DNA from: Streptomyces sp. R41
Lineage (GTDB): Bacteria > Actinomycetota > Actinomycetes > Streptomycetales > Streptomycetaceae
Length of the DNA: 64,000 bases
Direction of reading: 5' to 3'
Assembly (NCBI RefSeq): GCF_041053055.1
Contig: NZ_CP163443.1
Span: forward strand, 9,159,001-9,223,000
The position numbers and the translations under genes are program-made. The notes beneath the pieces are model-generated. The model saw only the letters and a list, made by a program, of their open reading frames with translations, was not told where the DNA came from and did not search any database. Of this stretch, positions 33,544 to 49,530 are shown one piece after another; positions within the stretch are counted from its first letter, which is position 1; every line of letters starts with the position of its first letter.

Positions 33544-34416
33544 TCAGCGGAATACAACCGTGCGGTTGCCGTCCACCATGACGCGGCTCTCGGTGTGCCA
33601 CTTCACCGCATGCGCGAGCACCTGCGCCTCCACGTCCCGCCCGACCGTGACCAGCTCCTCGGAGTCGAGCGAGTGGTCCACCCGGACCACGTCCTGCTCG
33701 ATGATCTGCCCCTCGTCCAGGTCAGGTGTCACATAGTGCGCCGTCGCGCCGACGAGCTTCACTCCGCGTTCGTACGCCTGCTGGTAGGGGCGGGCGCCCT
33801 TGAAGCTGGGCAGGAACGAGTGGTGGATGTTGATGGCGTGACCCTCCAGCTGCTTGCACAGGTCGTCGGAGAGGATCTGCATGTAGCGAGCCAGCACCAC
33901 CAGGTCGATGTCCAGCTCGCGTACGAGCTCCAGCAGGCGCGCCTCGGCGTCTGCCTTGGTGTCCTTGGTCACCGGGATGTGGTGGAAGGGGACGCCGTAG
34001 GTCTGCGCCAGTCCCTCGAAGTCCCGGTGATTGGAGACGATCGCGGGGATCTCGATGTTGAGAGCGCCGGTGCGCCGGCGGAAGAGCAGATCGTTGAGGC
34101 AGTGGCCGAACTTGGACACCATGATCAGCGTCCTGGTCGGGGTCGAGGCGTCCCGGAGGGTCCAGGAGATCCGGTAGGCCTCGGCGACGGGACCGAATCG
34201 GTAACGCAGATTTTTCAGATCGGCGTTTGGATCGGAAACGTCGAAGTGGACCCTCATGAAGAAACGGCCCTCGAGTCGATCATCGAACTGCTGGCTCTCC
34301 AGGATGTTGCCGGAGTTCCTGACGAGAAAGCCGCTCACGGCGTGGACCAGTCCGGCGCTGTCCGGACACGAGAGAGTGAGGACGTACTCACGGCCAGGTT
34401 GCGGTCGAGGGGACAT
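33544..34416 (-). CDS. purU: Formyltetrahydrofolate deformylase
   Basis: The 290-residue protein has an N-terminal ACT domain (YVLTLSCPDSAGLVHAVSGF) and a formyltransferase-like catalytic domain with INIHHSFLPSFKGARPYQQA (the N/H/D-type active site, the second His in HHSFLPS) and ATAHYVTPDLDEGQIIEQD. It splits 10-formyl-THF to formate and THF. ATG 34416 has GGAGG six bases upstream. In this locus it recycles folate loaded with C1 units from sarcosine and DMG demethylation. Confidence 0.93.
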   Translation of the reverse strand: MSPRPQPGREYVLTLSCPDSAGLVHAVSGFLVRNSGNILESQQFDDRLEGRFFMRVHFDVSDPNADLKNLRYRFGPVAEAYRISWTLRDASTPTRTLIMVSKFGHCLNDLLFRRRTGALNIEIPAIVSNHRDFEGLAQTYGVPFHHIPVTKDTKADAEARLLELVRELDIDLVVLARYMQILSDDLCKQLEGHAINIHHSFLPSFKGARPYQQAYERGVKLVGATAHYVTPDLDEGQIIEQDVVRVDHSLDSEELVTVGRDVEAQVLAHAVKWHTESRVMVDGNRTVVFR

Positions 34417-34430
34417 GTGCAGCCTCCGTC

Positions 34431-34466
34431 GGTGCGTATTGCACAACATGGTGAGCGATACGCAAC
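34431..34466. promoter_or_regulatory. Paired 17-bp operator upstream of purU
   Basis: Box 1 (34431-34447) is GGTGC-N7-ACAAC and box 2 (34450-34466) is GGTGA-N7-GCAAC, again 19 bp apart. It lies 14 bases before the purU start on the minus strand. Confidence 0.5.
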
Positions 34467-34545
34467 ATGGTTGAGCTCGATGCGGCCTGCGGTCAAGAGT
34501 GGCCGGGCAACTGCCGTCATGGCGAAATCGTCATCCGCCAACCCC

Positions 34546-34610
34546 TTGACGTATGTCTGCACATTCGCCAGGGTGTTCCACCACAAGCAATACGGTGCAC
34601 GATGCGCAAC
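34546..34610 (+). promoter_or_regulatory. Promoter and paired operator for betB-opuA operon
   Basis: A -35 TTGACG (34546-34551) and a Streptomyces-type -10 CAGGGT (34569-34574) are separated by exactly 17 bases. The operator begins at the next base: GTTCC-N7-GCAAT (34575-34591) and GGTGC-N7-GCAAC (34594-34610), 19 bp apart, covering transcription start. The gene starts 25 bases further on. Confidence 0.65.
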
Positions 34611-34635
34611 GAAATTCGCTCGAAGGGCTCCACGC

Positions 34636-37213
<2,578 letters not shown>

Positions 37214-37214
<1 letters not shown>

Positions 37215-39223
37215 TGACCGTCGCCCTGGAGAAGCCGGAGAACGCGGACAAGGCGGAGCAAGCGTCGAAGACCGCGGCCGTCGCGGGCGTGCGCAGGATC
37301 AGCCGCCGCATGCTGGTGGGCGCGATCCTGCTCGCCTGGCTGGTGCTCTTCGCCGTGCTGCGCGGCAAGCAGACCCTGACGCTGGCGGCGGCGGACCTCA
37401 CCGATCTGCACCGCTGGTTCAACGACGTCAACGACTCGATCGGCGCGGACCGCAACTCCAACCCGCTCTTCCTGTATTTCTTCAACGAGATCCGCCTGGT
37501 CATCGACAACCTGGTGACCTTCATCCAGTCGCTGATCTCCCAGCCCTCCGACGGCCGTCCGCTGCCGCAGATCGGCTGGCTCGGCGTCGTCGGGATCGCC
37601 GGCTATCTCTCCTGGGCCGTGGGCAACTGGCGGGTCGCACTGCTGGCCGTGGCCGGCTTCACCTTCTTCGGGCTGCAGGGTCTGTGGCAGGAGAGCATGG
37701 ACACGCTGGCGCTGACCCTCTCCGCGGTCTTCGTCGCGCTGCTGATCGGGATTCCGCTGGGCGTGTGGGCCGGCCTTTCCGACCGGTTCAACCGGATCAT
37801 GACGCCCTTCCTGGACTTCATGCAGACGATGCCGACCTTCGTCTACCTGGCCCCGCTGACCCTGTTCTTCCTCATCGGCCCGGCCTCCGCCACGATCGCC
37901 ACGCTGATCTACGCGGCACCGCCGGCGATCCGTATCACCGCGCACGCCATCCGTTCCGTACCGCAGACCACCGTTGAAGCGGCCGACTCGCTGGGCTCGA
38001 CGCGACGGCAGACGTTGCTGAAGGTTCTGCTGCCGATGTCCAAGCGGACCGTGGTGATGGGCGTCAACCAGACCATCATGGCCGCCCTGGCCATGGTGAC
38101 CATCGCGGCCCTGATCGACGCACCCGGCCTCGGAAAGACCGTTGTCCAGGCCCTGCAGTCGCTGGACGTCGGCACGGCATTCAACGCCGGTCTGGCCATC
38201 GTCGTCATGGCCATCGTGCTGGACCGGGTCACGACCGCGGCGAGCGTACGGGCGGAGGCGGCCCGGCGCTCGGGGAACCGCTTCCTCAAGTGGCGGCGGC
38301 CTCTGCTGGTGGGAGGCGCAGTGGTAGCGGCGGTGCTGGTGTATCTGTCGCACACGTACGTATGGGCGGCCGAGTTCCCCGGCGAGGGCAGCACCGGCAG
38401 CACGATCGCGAGCGCCGCGGACGATGTGACCACCTGGGCACAGGACAACCTGTCGGGCGTCACGAACGCCTTCCGTGACGCCATCACCAACGGCCTGCTC
38501 AATCCGTTCCAGACGCTGCTGACCGACTCCCCGTGGTGGCTCGTCGGCGCGGCCCTGGTCGGACTCGGCGCGGTGCTCGGCGGATGGCACGCCGGAGTCA
38601 CCACGGCCGTGTGCGTGGGCCTGCTGGTCGGCACTGGCGTGTGGTCGGACAGCATGACCACGCTGGCGTCGACCGCTGTGGCGACGGTGCTGGTGATGGT
38701 GCTCGGCGTCGTCTTCGGAGTGTGGATGGGGCGCAGCCCGCTCGTGGACCGGCTGCTGCGGCCCACCCTGGACGCTGCGCAGGTCATGCCGCCGTTCGTC
38801 TATCTCGTGCCGTTCCTCGCGCTGTTCGGCGCGACACGCTTCACAGCGATCGTCGCCGCCGTCGTCTACGCGGTCCCGGTCGCCATCAAGATCATCGCGG
38901 ACGGAGTGCGGGCCGTGCCCGAGACCACCGTCGAAGCGGCCACGGCGGCCGGGTGCAGCAGCTGGCAGATCATCACCAAGGTTCAACTGCCGATGTCACG
39001 CAGTGCCCTGACGCTCGCGACCAACCAGGGCCTGATCTACGTGCTGTCGATGGTTGTTGTGGGCGGCCTGGTAGGAGCGGGCGCCCTCGGCTACGACGTC
39101 GTGGCCGGATTCTCGCAGGGAGAGCTGTACGGCAAGGGGCTGGCGGCGGGGCTCGCCATCGTACTGCTCGGAGTCATGTTCGACCGGATCACTCAGGCAG
39201 CGGCGCGGCGTACGAGCGCATAA
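37214..39223 (+). CDS. opuAB: Glycine betaine ABC permease, two permease domains fused
   Basis: The 669-residue membrane protein contains two complete OpuAB/ProW-type permease domains. The first (about residues 160-350) carries PQTTVEAADSLGSTRRQTLL as its coupling loop, and the second (about 470-650) carries PETTVEAATAAGCSSWQIIT. Each has its own MDTLALT/MTTLAST-type opening helix. Usually one such gene forms a homodimer; here both halves of the channel are on one chain. It overlaps the ATPase stop, and an in-frame GTG at 37211 is an alternative start. Confidence 0.88.
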
Positions 39224-39235
39224 GGAGCACGGACC

Positions 39236-40204
39236 ATGGCAACGCAAGCAAAACAGTGGAGAGTCGGCGCGGCCGGCATAGCGGTCCTCGGCCTCACCCT
39301 CACCGCGTGTGGCGGTGCGAAGGTCGGTGACAGCTCCGCCGGCTCGGACAGCTCGGGCAAGTGCGGCACGTTCAACCTCGCGGTCAACCCGTGGGTGGGC
39401 TACGAGGCCGATGCGGCGGTCGTCGCCTATGTCGCGGAGCACAAGCTCGGCTGCAAGGTCACCAAGAAGGACCTGAAGGAAGAGATCGCCTGGCAGGGCT
39501 TCGGGACGGGCGAGGTCGACGCGGTCCTGGAGAACTGGGGCCACGACGACCTGAAGAAGAAGTACATCACCGGGCAGAAGACCGCCGTCGATGCCGGCCA
39601 GACCGGCAACAAAGGCATCATCGGCTGGTACGTGCCGCCGTGGCTGGCGAAGGCGCACCCGGACATCACCGACTGGAAGAACCTGGACAAGTACGCGTCC
39701 AAGTTCAAGACCTCCGAGTCGGGCGGCAAGGGCCAGCTGCTCGACGGCGACCCGTCGTACGTCACCAACGACGAGGCGCTGGTGAAGAACCTGAAGCTGG
39801 ACTTCAAGGTGGTGTACGCGGGCAGCGAGACCGCGCTCATCCAGGCCTACCGAAAGGCCGAGAAGAACAAGGAATGGGTGATCGGCTACTTCTACGAGCC
39901 GCAGTGGTTCCTGTCCGAGGTGCCGCTGGTGAAGGTCAATCTGCCCACGTACAAGACGGGCTGTGACGCCGACGCGGCGAAGGTGGCCTGCGACTATCCC
40001 GTGTACAACCTCGACAAGATCGTCAGCGCCAAGTTCGCCAAGTCGGGCAGCCCGGCCTACGACCTGGTGAAGAAGTTCAACTGGACGAACGACGACCAGA
40101 ACGTCGTGGCCAAGTACATCGCCGTGGACAAGATGTCGGCCGACGCGGCGGCGAAGAAGTGGGTCGAGGCCAACACCGACAAGGTCGACGCCTGGATCAA
40201 GTAG
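39236..40204 (+). CDS. opuAC: Glycine betaine-binding lipoprotein
   Basis: The 322-residue protein has a lipobox signal (AVLGLTLTACGG) and the OpuAC fold: NLAVNPWVGYEADAAVVAYV, GEVDAVLENWGHDDLKKKY, GYFYEPQWFLSEVPLVK. The aromatic residues in NPWVGYEA and EPQWF are of the kind that cage the trimethylammonium group. It follows the permease by 12 bases with AAGGAG before the ATG and closes the betB-opuA operon, ahead of the hairpins at 40225-40316. Confidence 0.93.
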   Translation: MATQAKQWRVGAAGIAVLGLTLTACGGAKVGDSSAGSDSSGKCGTFNLAVNPWVGYEADAAVVAYVAEHKLGCKVTKKDLKEEIAWQGFGTGEVDAVLENWGHDDLKKKYITGQKTAVDAGQTGNKGIIGWYVPPWLAKAHPDITDWKNLDKYASKFKTSESGGKGQLLDGDPSYVTNDEALVKNLKLDFKVVYAGSETALIQAYRKAEKNKEWVIGYFYEPQWFLSEVPLVKVNLPTYKTGCDADAAKVACDYPVYNLDKIVSAKFAKSGSPAYDLVKKFNWTNDDQNVVAKYIAVDKMSADAAAKKWVEANTDKVDAWIK

Positions 40205-40284
40205 GGAGCGACGCGGCACCGTCGCCGGCCTCGGGCCGGCGGCGCAGTGTTGCGGCACGAGCGACTCGGAAATCCGCCGGAGGG

Positions 40285-40316
40285 GCCCGGCAGGCTGCGC
40301 TGACAGCCTGCCGGGC
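40285..40316 (+). terminator. Terminator of the betB-opuA operon
   Basis: A perfect 13-bp stem, GCCCGGCAGGCTG (40285-40297) with CAGCCTGCCGGGC (40304-40316), has a six-base loop. It comes after a smaller GC hairpin around 40222-40244. It separates the importer operon from the DMG/sarcosine operon. Confidence 0.78.
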
Positions 40317-40356
40317 CTCGTCGCGTTTCGGGCTGTTTTCCGACGTCACGGACCCC

Positions 40357-42892
<2,536 letters not shown>

Positions 42893-42914
42893 CCCTGGGG
42901 AAGAGGTACCGCCG

Positions 42915-43775
42915 GTGAACGCACAGCTGCTCGACGGCAAGGCGACCGCAGCGGACATCCGCCGCGAACTCGCCGAGCGCGTGGCCAAGTTGACCGCCAC
43001 CGGCGGTCGCCCGCCCGGGCTCGGCACGGTCCTGGTCGGTGACGACCCCGGCAGCCGCGCCTACGTCGGCGGCAAGCACCGCGACTGCGCGCAGATCGGC
43101 GTCGCCTCGATCCGCCGTGAACTGCCCGCCGACGCCACACAGGCGCAGGTCGAGGACGTGATCGACGAGCTCAACGCCGATCCGGCCTGCACCGGCTACA
43201 TCGTCCAACTCCCGCTCCCTCGCCACCTCGACGCCAACGCCGTCCTGGAACGCATGGACCCGGCCAAGGACGCCGACGGCCTGCACCCCGTCAGCCTCGG
43301 CCGGCTCACCCTCGGCGTCGAGGCGCCGCTGCCCTGCACCCCGCGCGGCATCGTCGAACTGCTCCGCCGTCACGACGTGCCGCTCGCCGGAGCGCGGGTG
43401 TGCGTGATCGGACGGGGCATCACGGTCGGGCGGCCCATCGGACTGCTGCTCACGCGCAGGTCCGAGAACGCCACCGTGACCCTGTGCCACACCGGCACCA
43501 AGGGCCTGGCCTGGCACGTACGCGAGGCGGACATCGTCATCGCGGCCGCCGGCTCGCCCGGGCTGATCACCAAGGACATGCTGCGGCCCGGCGCGGCCGT
43601 CCTGGACGTCGGCATCACCCGTACCGACCACGGGCTGGTCGGCGACGTGCACCCGGAGGCCGCCCAGGTCGCCGGATGGCTCGCGCCGATGCCCGGGGGC
43701 GTAGGACCCATGACGCGGGCCATGCTGCTCGCCAATGTCGTCGAGGCCGCCGAGAGGAACGCGAACGCCGTATGA
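42915..43775 (+). CDS. folD: Methylene-THF dehydrogenase/methenyl-THF cyclohydrolase
   Basis: The 286-residue protein is Fol[21 protein letters not shown] (catalytic Lys in the Y-x3-K), [51 protein letters not shown] and the NADP strand [16 protein letters not shown]. The usual R-S-x-I-V-G motif reads R-G-I-T-V-G, a mild divergence. GTG 42915 overlaps nothing, with GAGG upstream. It oxidises the methylene-THF made by DMG and sarcosine oxidation. Probably a locus-specific paralog of the housekeeping enzyme. Confidence 0.92.
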   Translation: MNAQLLDGKATAADIRRELAERVAKLTATGGRPPGLGTVLVGDDPGSRAYVGGKHRDCAQIGVASIRRELPADATQAQVEDVIDELNADPACTGYIVQLPLPRHLDANAVLERMDPAKDADGLHPVSLGRLTLGVEAPLPCTPRGIVELLRRHDVPLAGARVCVIGRGITVGRPIGLLLTRRSENATVTLCHTGTKGLAWHVREADIVIAAAGSPGLITKDMLRPGAAVLDVGITRTDHGLVGDVHPEAAQVAGWLAPMPGGVGPMTRAMLLANVVEAAERNANAV

Positions 43776-45064
43776 ACGCGCTGAACACCCCCCTGGCGGA
43801 GCTGGACCCCGAGGTCCACGCCGCCCTCCGCGCCGAGCTGCACCGTCAGCAGTCCACCCTCGAAATGATCGCCTCCGAGAACTTCGCGCCCACCGCCGTG
43901 CTGGAGGCACAGGGCTCGGTCCTCACCAACAAGTACGCCGAGGGCTACCCAGGCCGCCGCTACTACGGCGGCTGCGAGCACGTCGACGTCACCGAGCGGC
44001 TCGCCATCGAGCGCATCAAGTCCCTTTTCGGCGCGGGCTTCGCCAACGTCCAGCCGCACTCGGGCGCCCAGGCGAACACCGCCGTCTTCTTCGCCCTGCT
44101 CCAGCCCGGCGACACCATCCTCGGCCTCGACCTCGCGCACGGCGGGCACCTCACCCACGGCATGCGCATCAACTACAGCGGCAAGATGCTGAACGTCGTG
44201 CCGTACCACGTGGCCGAGGCGGACAACCTCGTCGACATGGACGAGGTCGAGCGGCTCGCCAAGGAACACCGCCCCAAGATGATCATCGCGGGCTGGTCGG
44301 CGTACCCGAGGCAACTGGACTTCGCGGCCTTCCGCCGCATCGCCGACGAGGTGGGCGCCCTCCTCATGGTCGACATGGCGCACTTCGCGGGCCTGGTCGC
44401 CGCCGGGCTCCACCCCAACCCCGTACCGCACGCCCACGTCACCACCACGACGACGCACAAGACGCTCGGCGGTCCACGCGGCGGAGTCATCCTCACCAAC
44501 GAGGCCGATCTCGCCAAGAAGATCAACTCGGCGGTGTTCCCCGGCATGCAGGGCGGACCCCTGGAGCACGTCATCGCCGCGAAGGCGGTGTCGTTCAAGG
44601 TCGCCGCGTCACCCGAGTTCGCCGAGCGCCAGGCCCGGACGCTGGCCGGTTCCCGCATCCTCGCCGAACGCCTCACCCGCGCCGACGCGGCTGCTGCTGG
44701 GGTGAAGGTCCTCACCGGCGGTACGGACGTCCACCTCGTCCTGGTCGACCTGCGTGATTCCGAACTCGACGGCAGGCAGGCCGAAGATCTGCTCCACGAG
44801 ATCGGCATCACCGTCAACCGCAACGCCGTGCCCTTCGACCCGCGCCCGCCCATGGTCACCTCCGGACTGCGCATCGGCACGCCCGCGCTGGCCACCCGAG
44901 GCTTCACCGAAGAGGACTTCGCCGAGGTCGCCGACGTGATCGCGCTGGCGCTCCAGCCAGCCCCCGACATCGCGGCCCTCCGCGCCCGCACCGAGGCGCT
45001 GGCCGCCAAGCACCCGCTCTACCCGCACCTTTCACAAGCAGAAGAAGCCGGAGAAGTCCGATGA
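43772..45064 (+). CDS. glyA: Serine hydroxymethyltransferase
   Basis: The 430-residue PLP enzyme starts with [20 protein letters not shown] and [20 protein letters not shown], has [20 protein letters not shown], and the PLP Lys in [15 protein letters not shown]. It joins glycine and methylene-THF to form serine, which SdaA takes to pyruvate. The ATG overlaps the folD stop (ATGA) and its own stop overlaps soxB, so translation is coupled across three genes. Confidence 0.94.
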   Translation: MNALNTPLAELDPEVHAALRAELHRQQSTLEMIASENFAPTAVLEAQGSVLTNKYAEGYPGRRYYGGCEHVDVTERLAIERIKSLFGAGFANVQPHSGAQANTAVFFALLQPGDTILGLDLAHGGHLTHGMRINYSGKMLNVVPYHVAEADNLVDMDEVERLAKEHRPKMIIAGWSAYPRQLDFAAFRRIADEVGALLMVDMAHFAGLVAAGLHPNPVPHAHVTTTTTHKTLGGPRGGVILTNEADLAKKINSAVFPGMQGGPLEHVIAAKAVSFKVAASPEFAERQARTLAGSRILAERLTRADAAAAGVKVLTGGTDVHLVLVDLRDSELDGRQAEDLLHEIGITVNRNAVPFDPRPPMVTSGLRIGTPALATRGFTEEDFAEVADVIALALQPAPDIAALRARTEALAAKHPLYPHLSQAEEAGEVR

Positions 45065-46293
45065 GCCCCCGCACCCCAGGCGCCGAGCTCCCCGAACACC
45101 CCGACTGGCTGTGGCGCACACCCGAGCCCAAGCGGTCGTACGACGTGGTGATCGTGGGCGGCGGCGGACACGGCCTCGCCACCGCCCACTATCTGGCGAA
45201 GAACCACGGCATCACCAACGTCGCCGTGCTGGAGAAGGGCTGGCTCGCGGGCGGCAACATGGCCCGCAACACCACCATCATCCGTTCCAACTACCTGTGG
45301 GACGAAAGCGCGGGCATCTACGAGCACGCGCTCAAGCTGTGGGAGGGACTGGAGGAGGAGCTCGACTACCCGATCCTCTTCTCCCAGCGCGGTGTGCTGA
45401 ACCTCGCCCACAGCCTCCAGGACGTCCGCGACAGCGTGCGCCGCGTCGAGGCGAACCGGCTCAACGGCGTGGACGCCGAATGGCTCGATGAGCGGCAGGT
45501 CAAGGACGTCTGCCCGATCGTCAACATCTCGCCCGACGTGCGCTACCCGGTCATGGGCGGCACCTACCAGCCGCGCGCCGGCATCGCCAAGCACGACCAC
45601 GTCGCCTGGGGCCTGGCCCGCTCCGCCGACGCCGCCGGCATCGACATCATCCAGAACTGCGAGGTCACCGGCCTCGACATCGTCGGCGGCCGGGTCGTCG
45701 CAGTGCAGACCACCCGCGGCCCGATCGCAGCGGAGAAGGTGGCGCTCTGCTCGGCCGGCCACACCTCGGTCCTTGCCGCCATGGCCGGCATCGAACTGCC
45801 CCTGCAGAGCCACCCGTTGCAGGCGCTCGTCTCCGAACTGCTGGAGCCGGTGCACCCGACGGTCGTCATGTCCAACGCGGTCCATGTGTACGTCAGCCAG
45901 GCCCACAAGGGCGAACTGGTGATGGGCGCGGGCATCGACTCGTACAACTCCTACACCCAGCGCGGCGCCTTCCACATCATCGAAGAGCAGATGTCTGCGG
46001 CGTTGGAGCTCTTCCCGGTCTTCGCCCGCGCCCATGTGCTGCGCACCTGGGGCGGCATCGTCGACGTCAGCCCGGACGCCTCACCCATCGTCGGACTCAG
46101 CCCGGTCGACAACCTCTACCTCAACTGCGGCTGGGGCACCGGCGGGTTCAAGGCCACCCCCGGCGTCGGCTGGGTCTACGCCCACACCATCGCCCACGAC
46201 ACCCCTCACCACCTCAACGCCCCCTTCTCGCTCGACCGTTTCACCACCGGCGCGCTCGTCGACGAGCATGGCGCGGCCGCGGTGGCCCACTAG
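45061..46293 (+). CDS. soxB: Heterotetrameric sarcosine oxidase, beta subunit
   Basis: The 410-residue flavoprotein has the FAD fold ([20 protein letters not shown]), the conserved [17 protein letters not shown], the [20 protein letters not shown] helix and the C-terminal [20 protein letters not shown]. SoxB carries the non-covalent FAD and covalent FMN where sarcosine is oxidised. It overlaps glyA by four bases, and 12 bases later comes the fused delta-alpha gene. Confidence 0.94.
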   Translation: MSPRTPGAELPEHPDWLWRTPEPKRSYDVVIVGGGGHGLATAHYLAKNHGITNVAVLEKGWLAGGNMARNTTIIRSNYLWDESAGIYEHALKLWEGLEEELDYPILFSQRGVLNLAHSLQDVRDSVRRVEANRLNGVDAEWLDERQVKDVCPIVNISPDVRYPVMGGTYQPRAGIAKHDHVAWGLARSADAAGIDIIQNCEVTGLDIVGGRVVAVQTTRGPIAAEKVALCSAGHTSVLAAMAGIELPLQSHPLQALVSELLEPVHPTVVMSNAVHVYVSQAHKGELVMGAGIDSYNSYTQRGAFHIIEEQMSAALELFPVFARAHVLRTWGGIVDVSPDASPIVGLSPVDNLYLNCGWGTGGFKATPGVGWVYAHTIAHDTPHHLNAPFSLDRFTTGALVDEHGAAAVAH

Positions 46294-46305
46294 GGAGCCG
46301 AACCC

Positions 46306-49300
46306 ATGCTGCTCATCCCATGCCCGTGGTGCGGGCCCCGTGACGAAGCCGAGTTCCACTACGGCGGCCAGGCACACGTGCCCTATCCCCACGACCCCGC
46401 GGCCCTGACCGACGAGGAGTGGGCGCGCTACCTCTTCTTCCGCGACAACCCCAAGGGCCCCTTCGCCGAACGCTGGAGCCACGCGGCCGGCTGCCGCCGC
46501 TGGTTCAACGCGGTACGCGACACGGCGACGAACGAGATCCTGGCCGTGTACCGGTCGGGAGAGCCGCGGCCCGCTGATCCGGCCCGTCCGGCCGGGGAGG
46601 GTGGGCACAACCCACCCACCGGTCCACACCCGACGACGGACCCGGCGGGGTCCCGGGCGGCAGCCCCGGTTTCGGGAAGGGGCGGGCGCGGGGAAGAAAC
46701 AACTCCCGTCGCCACCCAGCCGTTCCGGCTGCCCACCGGCGGCCGCGTCCACCGCGACGAGCGGCTCCGCTTCGTCTTCGACGGAACGCCGTACGAGGGC
46801 GTCCGCGGCGACACCCTCGCCTCCGCCCTCCTCGCCAACGGCGTCATCCAGGCCGGCACGAGCATCAAGCTCGGCCGCCCGCGTGGCATCTTCTCGGCCG
46901 GCGTCGAGGAGCCCAACGCCGTCATCCAGATCGAGGAACCTTTCCCCGAGCCGATGCTGCCCGCGACGACCGTGGAGCTGTACGACGGCCTCGTGGCGAG
47001 CAGCCTGCCCGGCCAGGGACGGCTCGCCACCGAACCGGACCCGGCCCGCTACGACGCCGTCCACGCGCACTGCGACCTGCTCGTCGTCGGCGCCGGACCG
47101 GCCGGTCTCGCCGCCGCGGCAGCCGCCGCCCGCAGCGGCGCACGTGTCATCCTCGCCGACGACCAACCCGAGTTGGGCGGCAGTCTGCCGGGCACGGGCG
47201 AACTCCTCGACTGGGTGGACGAAGCCGGCGCGCTGCTCGAAGCGGCGCCCGAGGTGCGCGTGTTGCGCCGCACCACGGTCTTCGGCCACTACGACGACAA
47301 CCACCTCCTCGCCGTCGAACGCCGCACCAACCACCTCGGCGCACAGGCTCCCGAGCATGTCTCCCGAGAGCGCGTCTGGCGCATCCGCGCCCGTCGCGTC
47401 GTTCTCGCGACCGGCGCGCACGAGCGCTCGCTGGCCTTCGCGGACAACGACCGCCCCGGTGTGATGCTCGCGGCCTCGGCCCGCGGCTACGTCAACCGCC
47501 ACGGCGTCCTGCCCGGCCGCCAGGCCGTCGTCTTCACCACCAACGACAGTGCCTACGCCGCCGCGCTCGACCTTGCCGGGGCCGGCGTGGGCATTGCCGC
47601 GATCGTCGACACCCGGTCCGAGCCGGGGGAGTGGGTGCGTCGTGCCCGGGAGGCCGGGATCGAGGTGCTGACCGGGCACGCCGTCATCGGCACGGAGGGC
47701 AGCGCGCGTCTCACCGCGGTGACCGTCGCCCCGTACGGGGAGTCCGCAGGGACCCGGGAGTTCGCCGTCGACCTGCTGCTGGTCTCCGGCGGCTGGAACC
47801 CCGTCGCGCACCTGTTCAGCCAGGCGGGCGGAAAGCTGCGCTACGACGACACGCTCGGCTCCTTCGTCCCCGACACCTGCCGTCAGGCCGTCGAGGTCGC
47901 GGGAAGCGCCAACGGCGTCCTCGACCTGGCCGGAGTTCTCGCGCAGGGCGCGGCTGCCGGCGCCCGAGCGATCGAGGCCGAGGGCTACACCGCCCAGGCG
48001 CCCCGCCTTCCCGACGTGGCCGCCGAGCCGCAGTCTCCACCCATGCGGGTCTTCCTCGTCCCCGGCGCCACCGACGCACCCCGCTTCGTCGACCTCCAGC
48101 GCGATGTCACCGTCGACGACCTGGCCCGCGCGACCGGCGCCGGTCTGCGCTCGGTCGAGCACACCAAGCGCTACACCACGGCAGGCACCGCCAACGACCA
48201 GGGCAAGACCTCCGGAGTGCTCGCCGGCGGCATCGTCGCCGAACTCCTCGGGGTGGACGTCTCGGCCCTCGGCACGACCACGTTCCGGCCGCCCTACACG
48301 CCGGTCTCCTTCGCCACGCTCGCCGGCCGCGACCGGGGAGCGCTGCACGACCCGATCCGTACGACTCCCCTGCACGACTGGCACGTCATGCAGGGCGCCC
48401 TGTTCGAGAACGTCGGCCAGTGGAAGCGGCCCTGGTACTACCCGCGGGACGGCGAGGACATGGAAACCGCCGTGCTGCGCGAGTGCGCGGCAGCCCGTGA
48501 GGGCGTCGCCTTCATGGACGCCTCCACCCTCGGCAAGATCGATGTTCAGGGCCCGGACGCCGCTGTCTTCCTCGACCGGCTCTACACCAACATGATGAGC
48601 AACCTGAAGGTCCGCATGATCCGCTACGGCGTCATGTGCCACCTGGACGGCATGGTCTTCGACGACGGCACCGTCATCCGCCTCGCACCGGACCGCTTCC
48701 TGGTCACCACCACGACAGGCAACGCGGCCGCCGTCCTGGACTGGATGGAGGAATGGCTACAGACGGAGTGGCCCGAACTGCGCGTCCACTGCGCCTCCGT
48801 CACCGAGCAGTGGGCCACCGTCGCCCTGGTCGGCCCCCGTTCCCGCGAGGTGCTGGGCGCGCTCGCGCCGGAGCTGGCGGTGGACAACGACAGCTTCCCG
48901 TTCATGGCGTGGCGGGAGACGACCGTGGCGGGCATCGAGGCCAGGGTGTGCCGAATCAGCTTCTCCGGCGAACTGGCCTACGAGATCAACGTGTCACCGT
49001 GGGAAGCCCTCGCCCTCTGGCAGGCGCTGTACGAGGCCGGTGCCCCGTTCGGCATCACCCCGTACGGCACCGAGACCATGCACGTCCTGCGGGCGGAGAA
49101 GGGCTACCCGATCATCGGTCAGGACACCGACGGCACCGTCACTCCCCACGACCTCGGCATGAGCTGGGCGGTGTCGAAGAAGAAGCCCGACTTCATCGGC
49201 AAGCGCTCCTACGCCCGCGCCGACGCCGTTCGCCCCGACCGCAAGCACCTGGTCGGCCTGCTCCCCGACGACCCCGGCACCTTCCTCCCCGAGGGGACGC

Positions 49301-49530
49301 AACTGGTGGCAGACAGCGTGCTGCCCGCCCCGCCCGTGCCGATGCTCGGCCATGTCACCTCCAGTTACCGCAGCGCGGCACTCGGTCGGACCTTCGCCCT
49401 CGCCCTGATCAAGGGCGGCCGGGAGCGCATCGGTGAGCGGCTCTACGCCCCTGTGGGGGACCGACTGGTTCCGGTGACCGTCGCAAGCCCCGTCCTCTAC
49501 GACCCCGAGGGAGCCCGCCGCGATGGCTGA
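46306..49530 (+). CDS. soxDA: Sarcosine oxidase delta-alpha fusion
   Basis: One uninterrupted 1074-residue frame holds two normally separate subunits. Residues 1-90 are SoxD: zinc ligands in LLIPCPWCGPRDEAEFHYGG and GCRRWFNAVRDT. Residues about 91-140 are a Pro/Gly-rich linker. The rest is SoxA: an N-terminal 2Fe-2S-like/NAD region (GDTLASALLANGVIQAGTSI), the dinucleotide fold CDLLVVGAGPAGLAAAAAAA, and a C-terminal GcvT-type folate domain (GVMCHLDGMVFDDGTVIRLA, FSGELAYEINVSPWEALALW). No in-frame ATG or GTG with a ribosome site is seen at the usual SoxA start. A lost stop codon is the simplest origin; a sequencing shift cannot be excluded. Confidence 0.85.
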   Translation: MLLIPCPWCGPRDEAEFHYGGQAHVPYPHDPAALTDEEWARYLFFRDNPKGPFAERWSHAAGCRRWFNAVRDTATNEILAVYRSGEPRPADPARPAGEGGHNPPTGPHPTTDPAGSRAAAPVSGRGGRGEETTPVATQPFRLPTGGRVHRDERLRFVFDGTPYEGVRGDTLASALLANGVIQAGTSIKLGRPRGIFSAGVEEPNAVIQIEEPFPEPMLPATTVELYDGLVASSLPGQGRLATEPDPARYDAVHAHCDLLVVGAGPAGLAAAAAAARSGARVILADDQPELGGSLPGTGELLDWVDEAGALLEAAPEVRVLRRTTVFGHYDDNHLLAVERRTNHLGAQAPEHVSRERVWRIRARRVVLATGAHERSLAFADNDRPGVMLAASARGYVNRHGVLPGRQAVVFTTNDSAYAAALDLAGAGVGIAAIVDTRSEPGEWVRRAREAGIEVLTGHAVIGTEGSARLTAVTVAPYGESAGTREFAVDLLLVSGGWNPVAHLFSQAGGKLRYDDTLGSFVPDTCRQAVEVAGSANGVLDLAGVLAQGAAAGARAIEAEGYTAQAPRLPDVAAEPQSPPMRVFLVPGATDAPRFVDLQRDVTVDDLARATGAGLRSVEHTKRYTTAGTANDQGKTSGVLAGGIVAELLGVDVSALGTTTFRPPYTPVSFATLAGRDRGALHDPIRTTPLHDWHVMQGALFENVGQWKRPWYYPRDGEDMETAVLRECAAAREGVAFMDASTLGKIDVQGPDAAVFLDRLYTNMMSNLKVRMIRYGVMCHLDGMVFDDGTVIRLAPDRFLVTTTTGNAAAVLDWMEEWLQTEWPELRVHCASVTEQWATVALVGPRSREVLGALAPELAVDNDSFPFMAWRETTVAGIEARVCRISFSGELAYEINVSPWEALALWQALYEAGAPFGITPYGTETMHVLRAEKGYPIIGQDTDGTVTPHDLGMSWAVSKKKPDFIGKRSYARADAVRPDRKHLVGLLPDDPGTFLPEGTQLVADSVLPAPPVPMLGHVTSSYRSAALGRTFALALIKGGRERIGERLYAPVGDRLVPVTVASPVLYDPEGARRDG

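Noticed and set aside
46081..48642. Minus-strand frame of 853 codons opposite soxDA
   Set aside because: It mirrors the high GC of the coding strand and has no recognisable domain. SoxD and SoxA motifs are on the plus strand.
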